From positions 42,302,258-42,366,257 of the forward strand of contig CM042092.1 of NCBI GenBank assembly GCA_023512835.1: DNA of 64,000 bases, in the 5' to 3' direction. The stretch comes from Taxillus chinensis. Its lineage: Eukaryota; Streptophyta; Magnoliopsida; Santalales; Loranthaceae. Below, piece after piece: positions 10,395 to 21,470 of this stretch; within the stretch, counting starts at the first letter, position 1; each line of letters opens with the position of its first letter. The position numbers were made by a program, and so were the translations under genes. A model generated the notes under the pieces. That model worked only from the letters and a program-made list of their open reading frames with translations. It searched no databases and had not been told where the DNA came from.

Positions 10395-10989
10395 CTAGGT
10401 TGTGAAGTAGCTTGTTGGTCTCCAGGAGATGAGTGCCATTAATTCTTCAAATTGGGCATTAGTGATGTGCCCATTAGTGATCGCCCAATTGATGACCTCC
10501 ACTTCACTCACCACCTGCCCACTAATGCCTTGAAAGAAATTGAAAATGTCTTCTTTGTGTACATTGAACCGCATGTACATGGCGGTGAGTCCGTATAGAG
10601 TCCGCTTCCTTTGATCCAAATGAGGAGAGGTCTCCCTTGCAAAGTCCGTGGATCGCTCCACATGAACACCGTGCCTAGCGGGTCGTGATGGAGGAGGAAC
10701 ATTGGTTGCCCAATGACCTCTGGTGCTGACCCCCAAACCTCCTTCACCTTGCAATACTCTTAACACCCAGTGAGAAGGAAAAGTAATGCTCTCCATGGAG
10801 GAAAATTGCAAAGCAGGCATGCTTTGAAATATCACACACAAAATTCTGCCATTTATCTCGCTTGGATGAGTTTTTCTTCCACCAATTAAAAATGGTAGTG
10901 GCCCAATCCACATTTAGCATGTGATCAATGCTATACATGAACTCCAGGTGTGGCTTAGGCACACTATCTAGTCCACCGGTGCGAATCAA
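10395..10989 (-). pseudogene. Mid-domain of the post-pol ORF, unknown
   Basis: Two frames read as one protein with a shift near 10745: 10744-10989 (Trp- and Lys-rich, IFNWWKKNSSKRDKW) and 10395-10745 (ending near LMALISW). The composition is globular rather than repetitive. I do not recognise the fold. It lacks the hydrophobic transmembrane pattern expected of an envelope protein. It is absent from E1, E6 and E7, whose deletions all remove it. Confidence 0.45.
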
Positions 10990-11283
10990 TAAGCATTTCC
11001 CTACCAGGTAAGCTAGGCATCTAAATTTTCCAACAAAACCATTCTTGGTATACGCCTTCGACTTTGAAATTTTCTAGCATAGTTACATGCGGTACCAAAG
11101 TCTCCTAGGCTTAGCCGAGGGAAACTACTACCGGGTTCGGGGAGGTTAAAGCAATTTCTAATAATATCGGGGGTTATTCGACATAAACCCCTTGCACAAC
11201 CCCTATCGGTTCATCCTCATTCCCAGAGAGATGCATAGAAGTCTTGTAAGGCAGAATAGGAAATAGGCTGGCTAGGCGAGATA

Positions 11284-11459
11284 CTAACCTTTGTAATCCC
11301 GAGTTTGAATTTTAACGACCACCTCTCTAGCCCACCCGACTACGAAGCCTCCAAAGCCTCGCATGTCAAGAGCATGCCCCAAGAGTATCTCCTCCTCGGG
11401 TTGGGTATCAGCACTAGGTGAGTGCACCTCCTCCTGGCCGTCCTCCTTGTGCGCACCAT
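11284..11459 (-). pseudogene. N-terminal segment of the post-pol ORF
   Basis: The ATG at 11459-11457 (MVRTRRTARR) is the first one downstream of the internal TATA box, about 125 bp away. The basic start shifts frame near a CAGG site into an acidic stretch (SADTQPEEE) that runs to a stop at 11284. AAAG|GTTAGTAT at 11289/11288 looks like a 5' splice site at the end of this segment, so it could be a first exon. That is inference. Confidence 0.4.
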
Positions 11460-11582
11460 CTTTGGAATGAGAAAATAAGAACAAGAGCGAAAAACCGAAG
11501 AGCAAGAGAGCAAAAGGGCGAGCTTCTCTAATACTCGGATCTGGGAGTGATTTTGGTGTGGAAGCCTTTGAAGATGGCCTCC

Positions 11583-11591
11583 CTTTATATA
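11583..11591 (-). promoter_or_regulatory. Internal TATA box (TATATAAAG)
   Basis: On the minus strand TATATAAAGG lies downstream of a cluster of CACGTG boxes and about 125 bp upstream of the ATG at 11459. The LTR TATA box is a different sequence (TATAAATA), so this is a second promoter-like element inside the internal region. E6 keeps it at 45991-45999. Confidence 0.55.
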
Positions 11592-11626
11592 GCGTGCGAA
11601 GGAAAGAGGCTCCAATTGGCGTGATA

Positions 11627-12025
11627 CACGTGCCCCTAACTTTTCGGAGTGTTCGACCAAAATACCCTCTCGCACGTGAATTGGCTGAATTGGCGTGCAA
11701 GTCGAATCGTCCCAAACTTTGGTGGTGGGTCCCCATTGAGCCGGAAAGCAATTCTTCCTTCTGCACGTGAATTGTGGGAAGCTTCTAGGAGGGCTAGAAT
11801 CGGTATTTTGCATTTTTGGGCCTCCATATGACACCTATCAATTCGCGTGCAAGAGTAAACGTGATTCACATGGTCCTCATCTACCATTCCAGAGAGTTAC
11901 GACTCAAAAGGAGGTGCACGTGAATTGGGCAATTCACGTGCAAATTCACGTTCAGGCCCAAACTGGCCCAAATTTCTCCACTGAGTTGATTATGCATTAT
12001 GGACCATCTTTAACTCTTGCACGTG
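11627..12025 (-). promoter_or_regulatory. G-box (CACGTG) cluster upstream of internal TATA
   Basis: CACGTG occurs at 11627-11632, 11673-11678, 11764-11769, 11917-11922, 11935-11940 and 12020-12025, usually as GCACGTGAATT or its complement. The same extended motif is repeated in U3 of the LTRs. CACGTG is the core bound by plant bHLH and bZIP factors; use by them here is inferred. Confidence 0.5.
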
Positions 12026-12133
12026 AATTGTTTGAGCCCATCTTCAAGCACTTTTGGGCTTCACTTGCTCCTTGCTCCTTGACTTTGACTTTAAAAACAA
12101 TTCCATAAGTTCAGGACCCAAAAATTTGCTCAT

Positions 12134-12200
12134 CCTGCACATGGTTAGCTAAGAAAGGAACAAAGTCTCCTGCACAATGGTTAGCTTGCAAACAAATTTA
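12134..12200 (-). promoter_or_regulatory. Candidate 3' splice site(s), E2
   Basis: On the minus strand, GCTAACCATTGTGCAG and then TTAGCTAACCATGTGCAG, followed by GATGAGC, repeat the double acceptor-like arrangement of E1 (2660-2731). It lies between the pol stop and the internal promoter. Role inferred. Confidence 0.35.
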
Positions 12201-12251
12201 TTGAAGAAAACAAATAAGAGAAAATAACATAAAATAAAACACAACAATAAA

Positions 12252-12279
12252 CATTGGGTTGCCTCCCAACTAGCGCTTT
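12252..12279 (-). other. Conserved hairpin motif after pol, E2
   Basis: The plus strand reads CATTGGGTTGCCTCCCAAC then TAGCGCTTT; on minus this is AAAGCGCTA, GTTGGG, AGGCAACCCAATG. It lies 58 bp after the pol stop and matches the motif in E1, E6 and E7. Confidence 0.6.
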
Positions 12280-12337
12280 ATTTAAAGTCCGTAGCTAGAC
12301 TTTCGGTGGTGATCATGCAATGGTGAAAGAGAGGGAA

Positions 12338-13347
12338 TCAACTATCTCCCTCTCGAGTTGAATCAAAGTAAGGTTTCAGCCTATTGCCATTCACCCAAAA
12401 TTTCTTGCCATCTACAGCTTGGAGCTCAAAGCTCCCATATGGCTTCTTATCAATTATCACAAAAGGTCCCATCCACTTGGACCTTAATTTGCCAGGAAAT
12501 AACCTCAACCTTGTGTTAAATAGAAGAACTTTTCTGCCCTAAGGTTAAAGGTTCATTGTTGAGTTGCCTATCATGCCATTTCTTAGTTCTTTCTTTGTAA
12601 AATTTAGCACTATCATAGGCATCCAACCTAAGCTCATCTAACTCAATTAATTGAGTCATCCTAAGCTCCTTGATCTCTTGTGGGTTGAAATTTAACTTCT
12701 TCAAGGCCCAATGAGCCTTGTGTTCTAGTTCCACAGGCAAGTGACATGCCTTACCATATAGAATACGGTAAGGTGACATCCCAATGGGAGTTTTGTAAGC
12801 TGTCCTATATGCCCATAAGGCTTCATCAAGCCTTTGAGACCAATCTTTCCTATTGGCTCCAACAGTTTTCTCTAAAATGGCCTTAATCTCCCTGTTGGAC
12901 ACTTCGCTTGTCCATTAGCTTGTGGGTGGTAAGCTAAAGACTTCCTATGAGTGACACCATACTTGTTCAATAATTTATCAAACAATTTGTTGCGAAATGA
13001 CTACCCTCATCACTGATTATAGCCCTTGGTGTCCCAAAACGGCTAAAGATGTTCCTAGTAAGGAAATGAGTCACAACCCTAGCATCATTCACTCTAGTAG
13101 GAATAGCTTCTACCCACTTAGACACATAATCCACAGCAAGCAAAATGTATGAATACCCATCGAGTTGGGGAATGGCCCCATGAAGTCAATGCCCCAAATG
13201 TCAAAAATTTCAACCGGAAGGATTCCGATTAAGGGCATCTCATTTTTTCCTAGACAAACCACCTACCCTTTGACATCTATCACACTTTTTGATGTAGACA
13301 TAGGTGTCTTTCACCATGTGAGGCCAATAAAAGCCACACCTGCATGA
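12338..13347 (-). pseudogene. pol: integrase core and C-terminal domain, E2
   Basis: Integrase inserts the element cDNA in the nucleus. The segment 12902-12516 reads [20 protein letters not shown] and continues collinearly with E6 (46784-47551), which has the same protein in one frame. The GPF...YGSFEL C-terminal module and the end at TGA 12340-12338 follow in shifted frames. The catalytic core (about 12900-13340) is split by several one- or two-base differences from E6, for example near 12909 (CTG in E6, CG here), near 12990 (CTGCAG in E6, TGCG here) and near 13340 (extra C before CTG). As printed the enzyme is broken. These positions are all CHG sites, so errors in the sequence are a real alternative to decay. 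Confidence 0.8.
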
Positions 13348-14017
13348 TCTTAGCCACGCTCTCTCGCACCCCAAAGTGGCCCCCATAATGTGATGCATGA
13401 CAATGATGTATTATGTCATCTACCTCCTCCTCAAGGACACACTTTCTTATGATTTGGTCTGGACACCTCCTATAAAGAATTGGGTCTTCCCAAATGTATT
13501 TCCTAGCATCCACTACCAATTTCTTTCTCTGGTGGTAGTCTAACCGTTTGGGTATGAACCCGGTGGCTAAATAATTTGCTATATCAGCAAACCAAGGAAG
13601 ATGATGCACCTCAAACAACTTCTCATCAGGAAAGTCATCTACAATGGGTAGAGACTTAGGTGCATTCTCCACACGGGAGAGGTGATCAGCCACGGAATTT
13701 AGGGCTCCCTTTGTGTCTCTAATTTCAAGGTCAAATTCCTGTAAGAGGAGAACCCATCTAATCAAGCGTGGCTTAGCTTCTTTTTTAGCAAACAAATATT
13801 TCAACGCAGCATGATCGGTGTAAACAATGACTTTAGACCCCAAAAGGTAGGGTCTAAACTTGTTGCGACCATAAACCACGGCTAGCAACTCTTTCTCGGT
13901 GGTGGTATAGTTTCGTTGAGCATCATCTAAGGTCTTACCGGCATAGTAAATGACCCTAAACACCTTTTCTCGCCTTTGCCCTAAGACTACCCCCACAACG
14001 ATAATCACTCGCATCAC
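13280..14017 (-). CDS. pol: RNase H and integrase zinc-binding region, E2
   Basis: The frame encodes the RNase H domain ([13 protein letters not shown] with the catalytic Glu, then [12 protein letters not shown] with an Asp, and later ADHLSRV), which degrades the RNA strand during reverse transcription. It continues into the integrase N-terminal zinc module, with the His part [12 protein letters not shown] visible. The Cys part of the HHCC motif is lost because the frame shifts near 13340; E6 keeps it as CDRCQRVG. The start at 14017 is simply where this frame opens after a break from the RT connection; in the element it belongs to one polyprotein. Confidence 0.85.
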   Translation of the reverse strand: MMRVIIVVGVVLGQRREKVFRVIYYAGKTLDDAQRNYTTTEKELLAVVYGRNKFRPYLLGSKVIVYTDHAALKYLFAKKEAKPRLIRWVLLLQEFDLEIRDTKGALNSVADHLSRVENAPKSLPIVDDFPDEKLFEVHHLPWFADIANYLATGFIPKRLDYHQRKKLVVDARKYIWEDPILYRRCPDQIIRKCVLEEEVDDIIHHCHASHYGGHFGVRESVAKIMQVWLLLASHGERHLCLHQKV

Positions 14018-14228
14018 ACATTAGCTCAAAAGGTTGAGCCCAGTCAGGTGTAACTATAACAGGTGCGATGACTAACTTACCCTTGAGGATGTTAAAAGCT
14101 TCTAAGCAATCTTCATTAAACTCAAAGCTTGTGTCTTTTTCTAACAACCTACTCATGGGTTTTGCAATTTTTGAGAAGTCCTTAATAAATCTCCTATAAA
14201 AGCCAGCATGGCCAAGGAAACTTCTCAC
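13956..14228 (-). CDS. pol: RT thumb/connection segment, E2
   Basis: [20 protein letters not shown] is the hallmark of the region after the RT palm in Ty3/gypsy elements, here in its Athila form. It follows the RT segment at 14225-14656 with a frame slip and precedes RNase H. The end (LRAKARKGV) runs out at another slip near 13990 (GGGGGTAG context on minus), shared with E6. Confidence 0.85.
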   Translation of the reverse strand: MRSFLGHAGFYRRFIKDFSKIAKPMSRLLEKDTSFEFNEDCLEAFNILKGKLVIAPVIVTPDWAQPFELMCDASDYRCGGSLRAKARKGV

Positions 14229-14937
14229 TCCTTTTTCATTGGTTGGAGGTGGCGAGTCTCAATAGTGGAGATTTTTGCCTTGTCTACCTCCAAACCATGT
14301 GCGGACACCTTGTGTCCTAGAACTATCCCCTCTGTTACCATGAAATGGCATTTCTCCCAATTTAGGACTAGTTCCTTCTCTTCACATCTCTCTAAGACCA
14401 CATCTAGATTTCTCAAGCACCGTTGGTAAGAGGAACCAAACACCGAGAAGTCATCCATGAAGACCTCCATGATCTCCTCAACCAAACCCTGAAAAATAGC
14501 CATCATACACCTTTGAAAGGTGGCAGGGGCATTACAAAGCCCAAATGGCATTCTCCTAAATGCAAAAGTGCCAAAAGGGCACGTGAAGGTGGTCTTTTCC
14601 TGGTCCTCGGGCTTAACCATGATCTGATTATACCCGGAATAGCCATCTAAAAGCAAGAGTGACTATAGCCAGCTAACCTATCCAACATTTGGTCAATGAA
14701 AGGAAGAGGAAAATGATCCTTCCTAGTGGCCTTGTTCAGCTTCCTATAGTCAACACACACTCTCCACCCCGTCACAGTGCGAGATGGAATCAATTCATTT
14801 TTCTCATTCTTAATCACGGTCATGCCCCCTTTCTTGGGCACAACATGCAATGGACTCACCCACTCACTATCTGAAATAGCATAAATTATACCCGCATTTT
14901 TCCATTTTAAAATTTCTTTTCTAACAACTTCTTTCAT
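14225..14937 (-). CDS. pol: reverse transcriptase fingers and palm, E2
   Basis: This is the RNA-dependent DNA polymerase core. 14937-14647 carries the N-terminal motifs ([23 protein letters not shown]). 14656-14225 carries [20 protein letters not shown] and the active site FMDDFSVFG; the Asp pair is at about 14455-14450. The wording around the active site ([34 protein letters not shown]) is typical of the Athila lineage. The two frames meet near 14650 at a site where E6 reads differently (AAGCAAG versus AAGCAAGTAG). Confidence 0.92.
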
Positions 14938-14945
14938 GGCAGGGT

Positions 14946-15430
14946 TTAATCTTCTTTGTCTTTCAAATAAGTGGGTTTAAAATCATCATTCATCAAAATC
15001 TTATGCATGCAAATCCCTGGACTAATACCCCTAATGTCTTCAATGTTCCATCCTAGGGCCTTTTTGTGTTTCCTAAGGACTTCTAACAATTGGGTACACT
15101 CCACATCATTCAAATTAGAAGCAACAATAACAGGGAATTGATTTGTAGAGTCTAGGAATTCATACCTTAGGTGTCCAGGCAGCTCCTTCGGTTCGGGAGT
15201 TGGAGGCATGTCATCTTCTTTCTCCTCCTCGGCTTGCTCCAAAGAGTTTGTAATTTGCTCATTTTCCTCACTGTCAAGTACATCTCTTCATCTTGTTGAG
15301 CTTCTATAAGTCGAAGGGCTCCATCATTGGTGGTGGTAATTTCTTTTGCCAAGTAGTTTTCCACCAATTCCTCAAGGTCTTCAATCCAAAGGCAATCCTC
15401 CTCCTCTTGACCTTGCAAAGCCTTCCCCAT
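14946..15430 (-). pseudogene. pol: linker between protease and RT, E2
   Basis: An acidic linker ([20 protein letters not shown]) is followed by [20 protein letters not shown] and [18 protein letters not shown], the segment preceding RT in Athila elements. 15430-15167 holds its upstream part in another frame (MGKALQGQEEEDCLWIEDLE). No enzymatic motif. Confidence 0.75.
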
Positions 15431-15479
15431 GTGGAAGACTAAGGTCTCCTCATTAATTCTCGAGTTAGCTGCCCTTGAG

Positions 15480-16031
15480 CAACATCAATCAATGCACAAC
15501 CCGTTCGAGAAACGGTCTTCCAAGGAGTAGTTGAACTCCTCTATCTTCTTCCATCTCCAAAACAACAAAGTCCGCTGGAAATATGAAGGAGCCCACTTTA
15601 ACTAACACATCCTCTATGATTCCTTCAGGCCTTCCAGTGGACCGGTCTGGCGAACCGCAATGATATGGAAGTAGGCTTCATGCCCTTAAGCCCAAGCCGC
15701 TTGTACAAAGCAAAGGAAATCAAATTGATGCTGGCCCCTAAATCACATGGGCCTGTTGCCGCGGTGCATTGCCAATCACACAAGGGAGATTAAAAGCGCC
15801 CGGATCTTTATGCTTGATGGGCAAACTCGTTGAACAACACTTGCTCACCTCGTTAGTGATCGCCACCGTCTCATGATCCCCATATTTCCTCTTCTTTGTC
15901 ACAAAATCTTTAATGTATTTTCTGTACCTAGGCATCTGCTCCAAAACTTCCACAAATGGAATGTTAATCTCAAGCTTCTTGAACAAACTCGGGAAGCGCT
16001 CATACTCTTCTTCAACCCTCCGGTTCCTCAC
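15480..16031 (-). pseudogene. pol: aspartic protease and its upstream linker, E2
   Basis: 16031-15738 encodes the linker FKKLEINIPFVEVLEQMPRY and then LPCVIGN, which precedes the protease. The active-site triad region reads DLGASINLIS at 15744-15715 on minus but in a frame shifted relative to the linker, with a one-base difference from E6 near 15755. This retropepsin would process the gag-pol polyprotein. E6 has the join in one frame (50034-50234). Confidence 0.8.
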
Positions 16032-16049
16032 CTCTGAGGAAATGGCATA

Positions 16050-17745
16050 CTAGGCCCGAGCTCTTGCTTCGTTTCTTGGCCTATTCTGTCTTGACTCAGT
16101 TGCTTGTCCTTCTTTTCTTGCACTTTTTCTTGACTTTATCTGATTTTCCTTGGTCATCGACTTCCAAGGGTCTGCTTTGTTCTTCCTGGGAATTGCCTTC
16201 TTCTTAGGCTCCTCGGCTTCATTCGGTTTCTTCCCGCTCCTTAGAGTGATAGCCTTGCAACTCTCCTTGGGATTCACCTCGGTGTCACTTGGAAAAGTGT
16301 TGGTGGACACCCTTTGATTAGCATTCCGTGCCATGCTCACAAGTAACTTCTCCATACTCTTAAATGAAGTCTCCATATTCTGAATTGAAGATTCTAGTGT
16401 GACTACCCTTTCCTCCAAATTATCCTCTCTTTTGGTTGGCTCATCCACATTCTCGATATACCCTTCCTCTTTCTTTGTTGAGGCCGAGGTGTTTCTGCTC
16501 GAATCCTGGAGGTGGGTGCAAATAATTATCCGTAGCATACGGATTCTCGCTTCATCCCCGGGGGCACATATTTGTCTTGAAATGAGGTATCTCCCCCTCG
16601 GTTCTGAGTTCTCTGAAATGGTTGAGATTCTGCCGATTCCGGTTGTACCCTAGTTGTTGTTGTTGAGGATAAAATTGCCGTTTCTGGTACAAGCCCTTTC
16701 CTCCAACATAATTTGCTTCTTCGACTCCACTCCAGCCCTGCTCAACTACCGGTAAAGCTTGTGATCCTTCAACTTTAAGAGCCAATACTTCCATGCCTTT
16801 CACTAAAGCTTGAATCCGTGTTTGCACATCATTGGAAGAATTTTCAACCGAAGCTATCTTCTCCCTTGGCTTTGAAGTACGCACATTAGACCACCGCCAA
16901 TCAGCTAATGACAGCCTCTCCAAGAGCTCGTTCTGTGCGTCAGGCTCTAGATTCATCAAGCATCCTCCAGCAGCCGCATTCACCTTGTCTTGTGAATGGG
17001 ACCGAAGACCTGTGTAGAAAGATTCAATTTGAATCCACTGGGGGTCTTCCATGATCAGGGCATCTTCTCACTAAGTCTTTGAAACGCTCCCAAGCTTCAT
17101 GAAGAGTCTCCATCTCATCTTGCCTGAACCTGCTAATCTCTCCTCCGGAGCTGGATCACCTTGGAAGGAGGGAAGTACTTTGACATGAACTTGGTCCGCA
17201 TCTCCTCCCAAGTGTTGATTGAACCTGTTGGCAGACCGTTAAACCAGCCAAGAGCTCTATCCCTTAAAGAGAAAGGGAAAAGCCTTAGCTTTATGGCCTC
17301 CTCCGACACGTTGTTGATCTTGATGGTGTCACACACCTGGTAGAACCTCATCAAATGCTGGTGTGGATCATCCACGGTACGTTCCTCCAAATGCGTTGTT
17401 GCTCACCATGTTGATCAATGCCGGCTCATCGAAGCTATTCGCTTGGACTCTTGTCCGCCGAATCCCGGAATAATGGTCCGACATCATCGGCCTCGCATAA
17501 TCTAAGAAGGTTCTGGGGCATAAACCTATTACCCTCTTCTTCTGGATATTGGCCATTGTAATTGGCCCCTCCTTGCGGTGCACCACCATCAGTGCCGAGA
17601 TCTGCCATCAGATCGCCTACGGATTGCTCCAAGCCTTGTAGTGCTTCTTCCGCCTCACGTCTCCGCTTCCCCCTAGCCGCTCTACGACGAGCTCGAACAA
17701 CCTTTCAGGTTCCCGCGTAAATTGTATATCCTCCTCTCTTTGCAT
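16050..17745 (-). pseudogene. gag (capsid and linker), E2, frame broken
   Basis: gag forms the particle. I take ATG 17745-17743 as start because E5 has the matching start (MPRQEFIPFNREPERLFRAR) at 24221; here it begins MQREEDIQFTREPERLF. Pieces in order: 17632-17435 (SVGDLMADL, YNGQYPEEEGNRFMP), 17390-17133 (capsid core, IKLRLFPFSLRDRALGWFNG and KYFPPSKV), 17052-16552 (IESFYTGL, NAAAGGCLMNLEP) and 16538-16050 (LLVSMARNAN, KAITLRSGKKPNEAEEPKKK, basic tail). The capsid core is the standard retrotransposon gag domain, and the AAAGG motif is characteristic of Athila. No CCHC zinc knuckle is seen. Breaks near 17135, 17400 and 16545 are small indels. Confidence 0.88.
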
Positions 17746-17932
17746 GCACAACTAGGAATCCTTGATGTATGTTCTGTAAAACAACAAGAACACACCCAGC
17801 AGCTCCGAACAATGCAAAATAAACAAATAAAGAACACAAAATAACAGAAAATAAAAGACAAAATAAAACACCAAGATCAGAATTCAAACAATTTCACTCA
17901 ATGTTGATTTTAAAAACTAGTTAACCGTTGAA

Positions 17933-17950
17933 TCCCAGGCAACGGCGCCA
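17933..17950 (-). other. Primer-binding site, tRNA-Asp, E2
   Basis: On minus, TGGCGCCGTTGCCTGGGA lies three bases after the 5' LTR. It matches the complement of the plant tRNA-Asp 3' end except for one base (T for G). Confidence 0.88.
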
Positions 17951-17953
17951 ATT

Positions 17954-19460
17954 TGACGAGACAAGATTTTTAGCCTCTCTAAAAGAGCTAGCTAATGTCG
18001 TTAAATCTCTCTTCAAAATAATAAATTCCCTAAGTTTGCACTAAAAGAATAGCGGCAAGAAAGGGGTCGAACCCACAGGATTAACCTAGTTCTCTAGTTC
18101 TCAAATCAAATCACCCAATTACTCTTGTTCTATAAAATGTCTTGGCAAAAAGTTTTCTTTTTTAACCTAAAGATCTAATTTTTATTTGGTTTTCTGAATA
18201 AACAAAGAAAGTAAACTGATTTTAGGATTAAGAATCAAGGATTAAAAGCATCTAGGGTCACAATTTCACCTCCCTATGTTATCTCTCCTGGTTCATGATG
18301 TTAGGGTTGTACGATTGAAAACATGCTAAACATAAGCCAAGGACAACAAATGGTCATTGAGGTCCTTTTAAGAGTTGTATGCCAGAATGGTCATCTAAAC
18401 ACACAAACATGCAAGCCAATAAATCATACTTGCAAAAGGATAATGATCACACCAATTACAAATAAGTTATGAATCTCAATCCGCCCTGAGACTAGGGCTA
18501 AGAATACCAAGGTGTACATCCAAAGATAGAATTAAGAACAGATTCATAAAACATGCAAAACTCAATCATCCAAACCCAAATATTCATAAACACAAGCAAA
18601 GCAACAAGGGGGCTACATTGCTCCCCTAGATTAAAAGACTACTCACGCATGATTACAAGCAAAACCATAGCGAGAAAAGCTAAACATCTTCTTCTTGATC
18701 ACGCGCACAGCAAAGCTTCAAATCCAGGCTCCAAAATCCGCGACGGCCGCGACGGCTGCTCTCCTAGGTCAAGGACAGCCTCCAAGACGTGGAGCCTCTC
18801 TCTCTCTCTAAAAACGTGTGTGGGGGTTAGGCATGCACACAGAGGGCGTAGAGCTCTTATTTATAGAGTTTGGATGGGCCTTGAGGTGTGTAACCTAGCC
18901 CACTTATCAAAACGGCGTAGTTTTGATAAGTAACACTTGAAACATTAAAAACTCTATCTTCCATCCACAATTTGGACTTGGGCCTTCAGGAACAAATGAT
19001 CAGCATGGAAAAACGATTGGATCGGTCCAAAAATATCTCTGCACGCCAATTTGCACGTGATATGGTGAATTCACGTGCACCTCCAAATCAGCTCAAACTT
19101 CTCCCCAAGCTTCCTTGCATCATGTAGAGGCCTAAGAGGCAAAAATATGCTTGCACGTGATATGGGTGAATTCACGTGCAACTCCAAATTAGCTCCAAAT
19201 GCTCTGAAATTTCTCTGGTAGGTAGAGGCCATCATTCTAAGCAACTTTTGTTCTTGCACGCCAATTGTTTGAGGTCATCTACTATGTCAAAAGTGAGGTC
19301 CAAAACCTGCCAAAAACCCTTAAAAGCGCATGTATTTGCAACTAGCATCTTCCTAGGGGTTAGAGCAAATATATATGATATATGAAGCAATAAGGCTCTA
19401 ATCATGCTCTTAAACATCCTAAATAAACACTAGAATAACGGCATAAAATGCACGTTATCA
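17954..19460 (-). repeat. E2 5' LTR
   Basis: This 1507-bp LTR has plus-strand ends TGACGAGACAAG and GCACGTTATCA. It is followed at 19461-19465 by the AGTTT target duplication. Confidence 0.95.
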
Positions 19461-21470
19461 AGTTTAGACTAGAGTGTGAGTTCAAATAAAGTAGAATAGA
19501 GGGTGTGTTTTCTTTGATGAGCACAATAGGGAACTCTCATGATTGTTTGGCAAGTACTTAATCAATAGGCGATGGCGAGTGTAGAGATAGAGTTTTCCAT
19601 CCATTGTTCATTGATAGGTATTGGGCTTAAGAATTATTATATTTGAGTGAGGTTGCTTATCCTTGGTAAGAACTTAAAGGGAAACTAGGTGCTATTTTAT
19701 CATGGATTGCTTGCTCATATCTGAAATTTAAGTGGAGATATTGCATGGTTGTTGGACTAGGGATATGGACATGAATGAACTGAGTTATGACTCATTTTGA
19801 TGCTTCAATTCCCATTTCATCATGATAGAGTTGCATGCTTAGGAAACCATGATTCTCCTTGATTGTTATTTTATTTTTCTTCCGTTTGATTGCGTGTTTA
19901 TTTGATTTTTGCATGCTTGTATGTTTTTGCTTGAGGACAAGCAATGGTTCAAGTGTGGTGTATTTGATAACGTGCATTTTATGCCGTTATTCTAGTGTTT
20001 ATTTAGGATGTTTAAGAGCATGATTAGAGCCTTATTGCCTCATATATCATATATATTTGCTCTAACCCCTAGGAAGATGTTAGTTGCAAATACATGCGTT
20101 TTTAAGCTGTTTTGGCAGATTTTAGACCTCACTTTTGACATAGTAGATGGCCTCAAACAATTTGCGTGCAAGAACAAAAGTTTCTTAGAATGATGTCCTC
20201 TACCTACCACAGAAATTTCAGAGCATTTGGAGCTGAACGTGAATTCACCCATTTCACGTGCAAGCCTATTTTTGCCTCTCGGGCCTCTACAGGATGCAAG
20301 GAAGCTTGGGGAGAAGTTTGAGCTGATTTGGAGGTGCACGTGAATTCACCATATCACGTGCACATTGGCGTGCAGAGATATTTTTGGACTGATCCAATCG
20401 TTTTTCCATGCTGATCATTTGTTCCTGAAGGCCCAAGTCTAAATTGTGGATGGAAGATAGAGTTTTTAATGTTTCGAGTGTTACTTATCAAAACTACGTC
20501 GTTTTGATAGATGGGCTAGGGTACACACCTCAAAGCCCATCCAAACTCTATAAATACAAGCCTCCACGCCCTTGCTAGCCATGCCTAACCCCCTACACGT
20601 TTTTAGAGAGAGAGAGAGGCTCCACGTCTTGGAGGCTGTCCTTGACCTAGGAGAGCAGCCGTCGCAGCCGTCCGGCGGCCGTCGCGGATTTTGGAGCCTG
20701 GATTTGAAGCTTTCTTTGTGCGCGTGATCAAGAAGAAGATGTTGAGCTTTTCTGCTATGGTTTTGCTTGTAATCATGCGTGAGTAGTCTTTTAATCTAGG
20801 GGAGCAATGTAGCCCCCTTGTTGCTTGGCTATGTTTATGAATAATGGGTTTGGATGATTGAAGTTTTGCATGTTTTATGAATCTGTTCTTAATTCTATCT
20901 TTGGATGTACACCTTGGTATTCTTAGCTCTAGTCTGGGGCAGATTGAGATTCATAACTTATTTGTAATTGGTGTGATCATTATCCTTTTGCAAGTATGAT
21001 TTATTGGCTTTGCATGTTTGTGTGTTTAGATGACCATTCTGGCATACAACTCTTAAAAGGACCTCAATGACCATTTGTTGTCCTTGGCTTATGTTTAGCA
21101 TGTTTTCAATCAAACAACCCTAATATCATGAACCAGTAGAGATAACATAGGGAGGTGAAATTGTGACCCTAGATGCTTTTAATCCTTGAAACTTAACCCT
21201 AAAATCAGTTTACTTTCTTTGTTTATTCAGAAAACCAAATAAAAATTAGATCTTTAGTTTAAAAAAGAAAACTTTTTGCTAAGACATTTTATAGAACAAG
21301 AGTAATTGGGTGATTTGATTTGAGAACTAGAGAACTAGGTTAATCCCTGTGGGTTCGACCCCTTTCTTGCTGCTATTCTTTTAGTGCAAACTTAGGGAAT
21401 TTATTATTTTGAAGAGAGATTTAACGACATTAGCTAGCTCTTTTAGAGAGGCTAAAAATCTTGTCTGTCA
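19461..21470 (+). mobile_element. E3: 3' end of an element disrupted by E1 and E2
   Basis: 19461-19964 continues the E3 internal sequence that stops at 5997. It includes the 3' hairpin at 19927-19944 and is followed by the 3' LTR. The rest of E3 must lie left of the window. TGTAG (21471-21475) after the LTR is its expected target duplication in E4. Whether E3 was coding or non-autonomous cannot be seen. Confidence 0.85.
19965..21470 (+). repeat. E3 3' LTR
   Basis: This 1506-bp LTR starts TGATAACGTGCA and ends CTTGTCTGTCA, with the family TATA box and GA run. Confidence 0.95.

Larger units (their letters stand above)
5998..19460 (-). mobile_element. E2: longest Athila-type LTR retrotransposon in the window, with extra Ulp1-like ORF
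   Basis: The full element is 13.46 kb on the minus strand: 5' LTR 17954-19460, PBS 17933-17950, gag about 17745-16050, protease, RT, RNase H and integrase down to the pol stop at 12338, then a post-pol region with an internal TATA box and a peptidase-like ORF, a non-coding 3' region and 3' LTR 5998-7506. AGTTT target duplications flank it (5993-5997 and 19461-19465). The LTR pair is nearly identical by eye, so insertion was recent. The FMDDFSVFG and GASINLIS motifs, the tRNA-Asp PBS and the gag sequence place it in the Athila lineage. Several frameshifts interrupt gag-pol, mostly at CTG or CAG sites where E6 differs, so some may be sequencing errors. Confidence 0.93.

Noticed and set aside
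17933..17950. Possible tRNA-Asp gene
   Set aside because: Only the 3' 18 bases match, directly next to an LTR; this is a primer-binding site.
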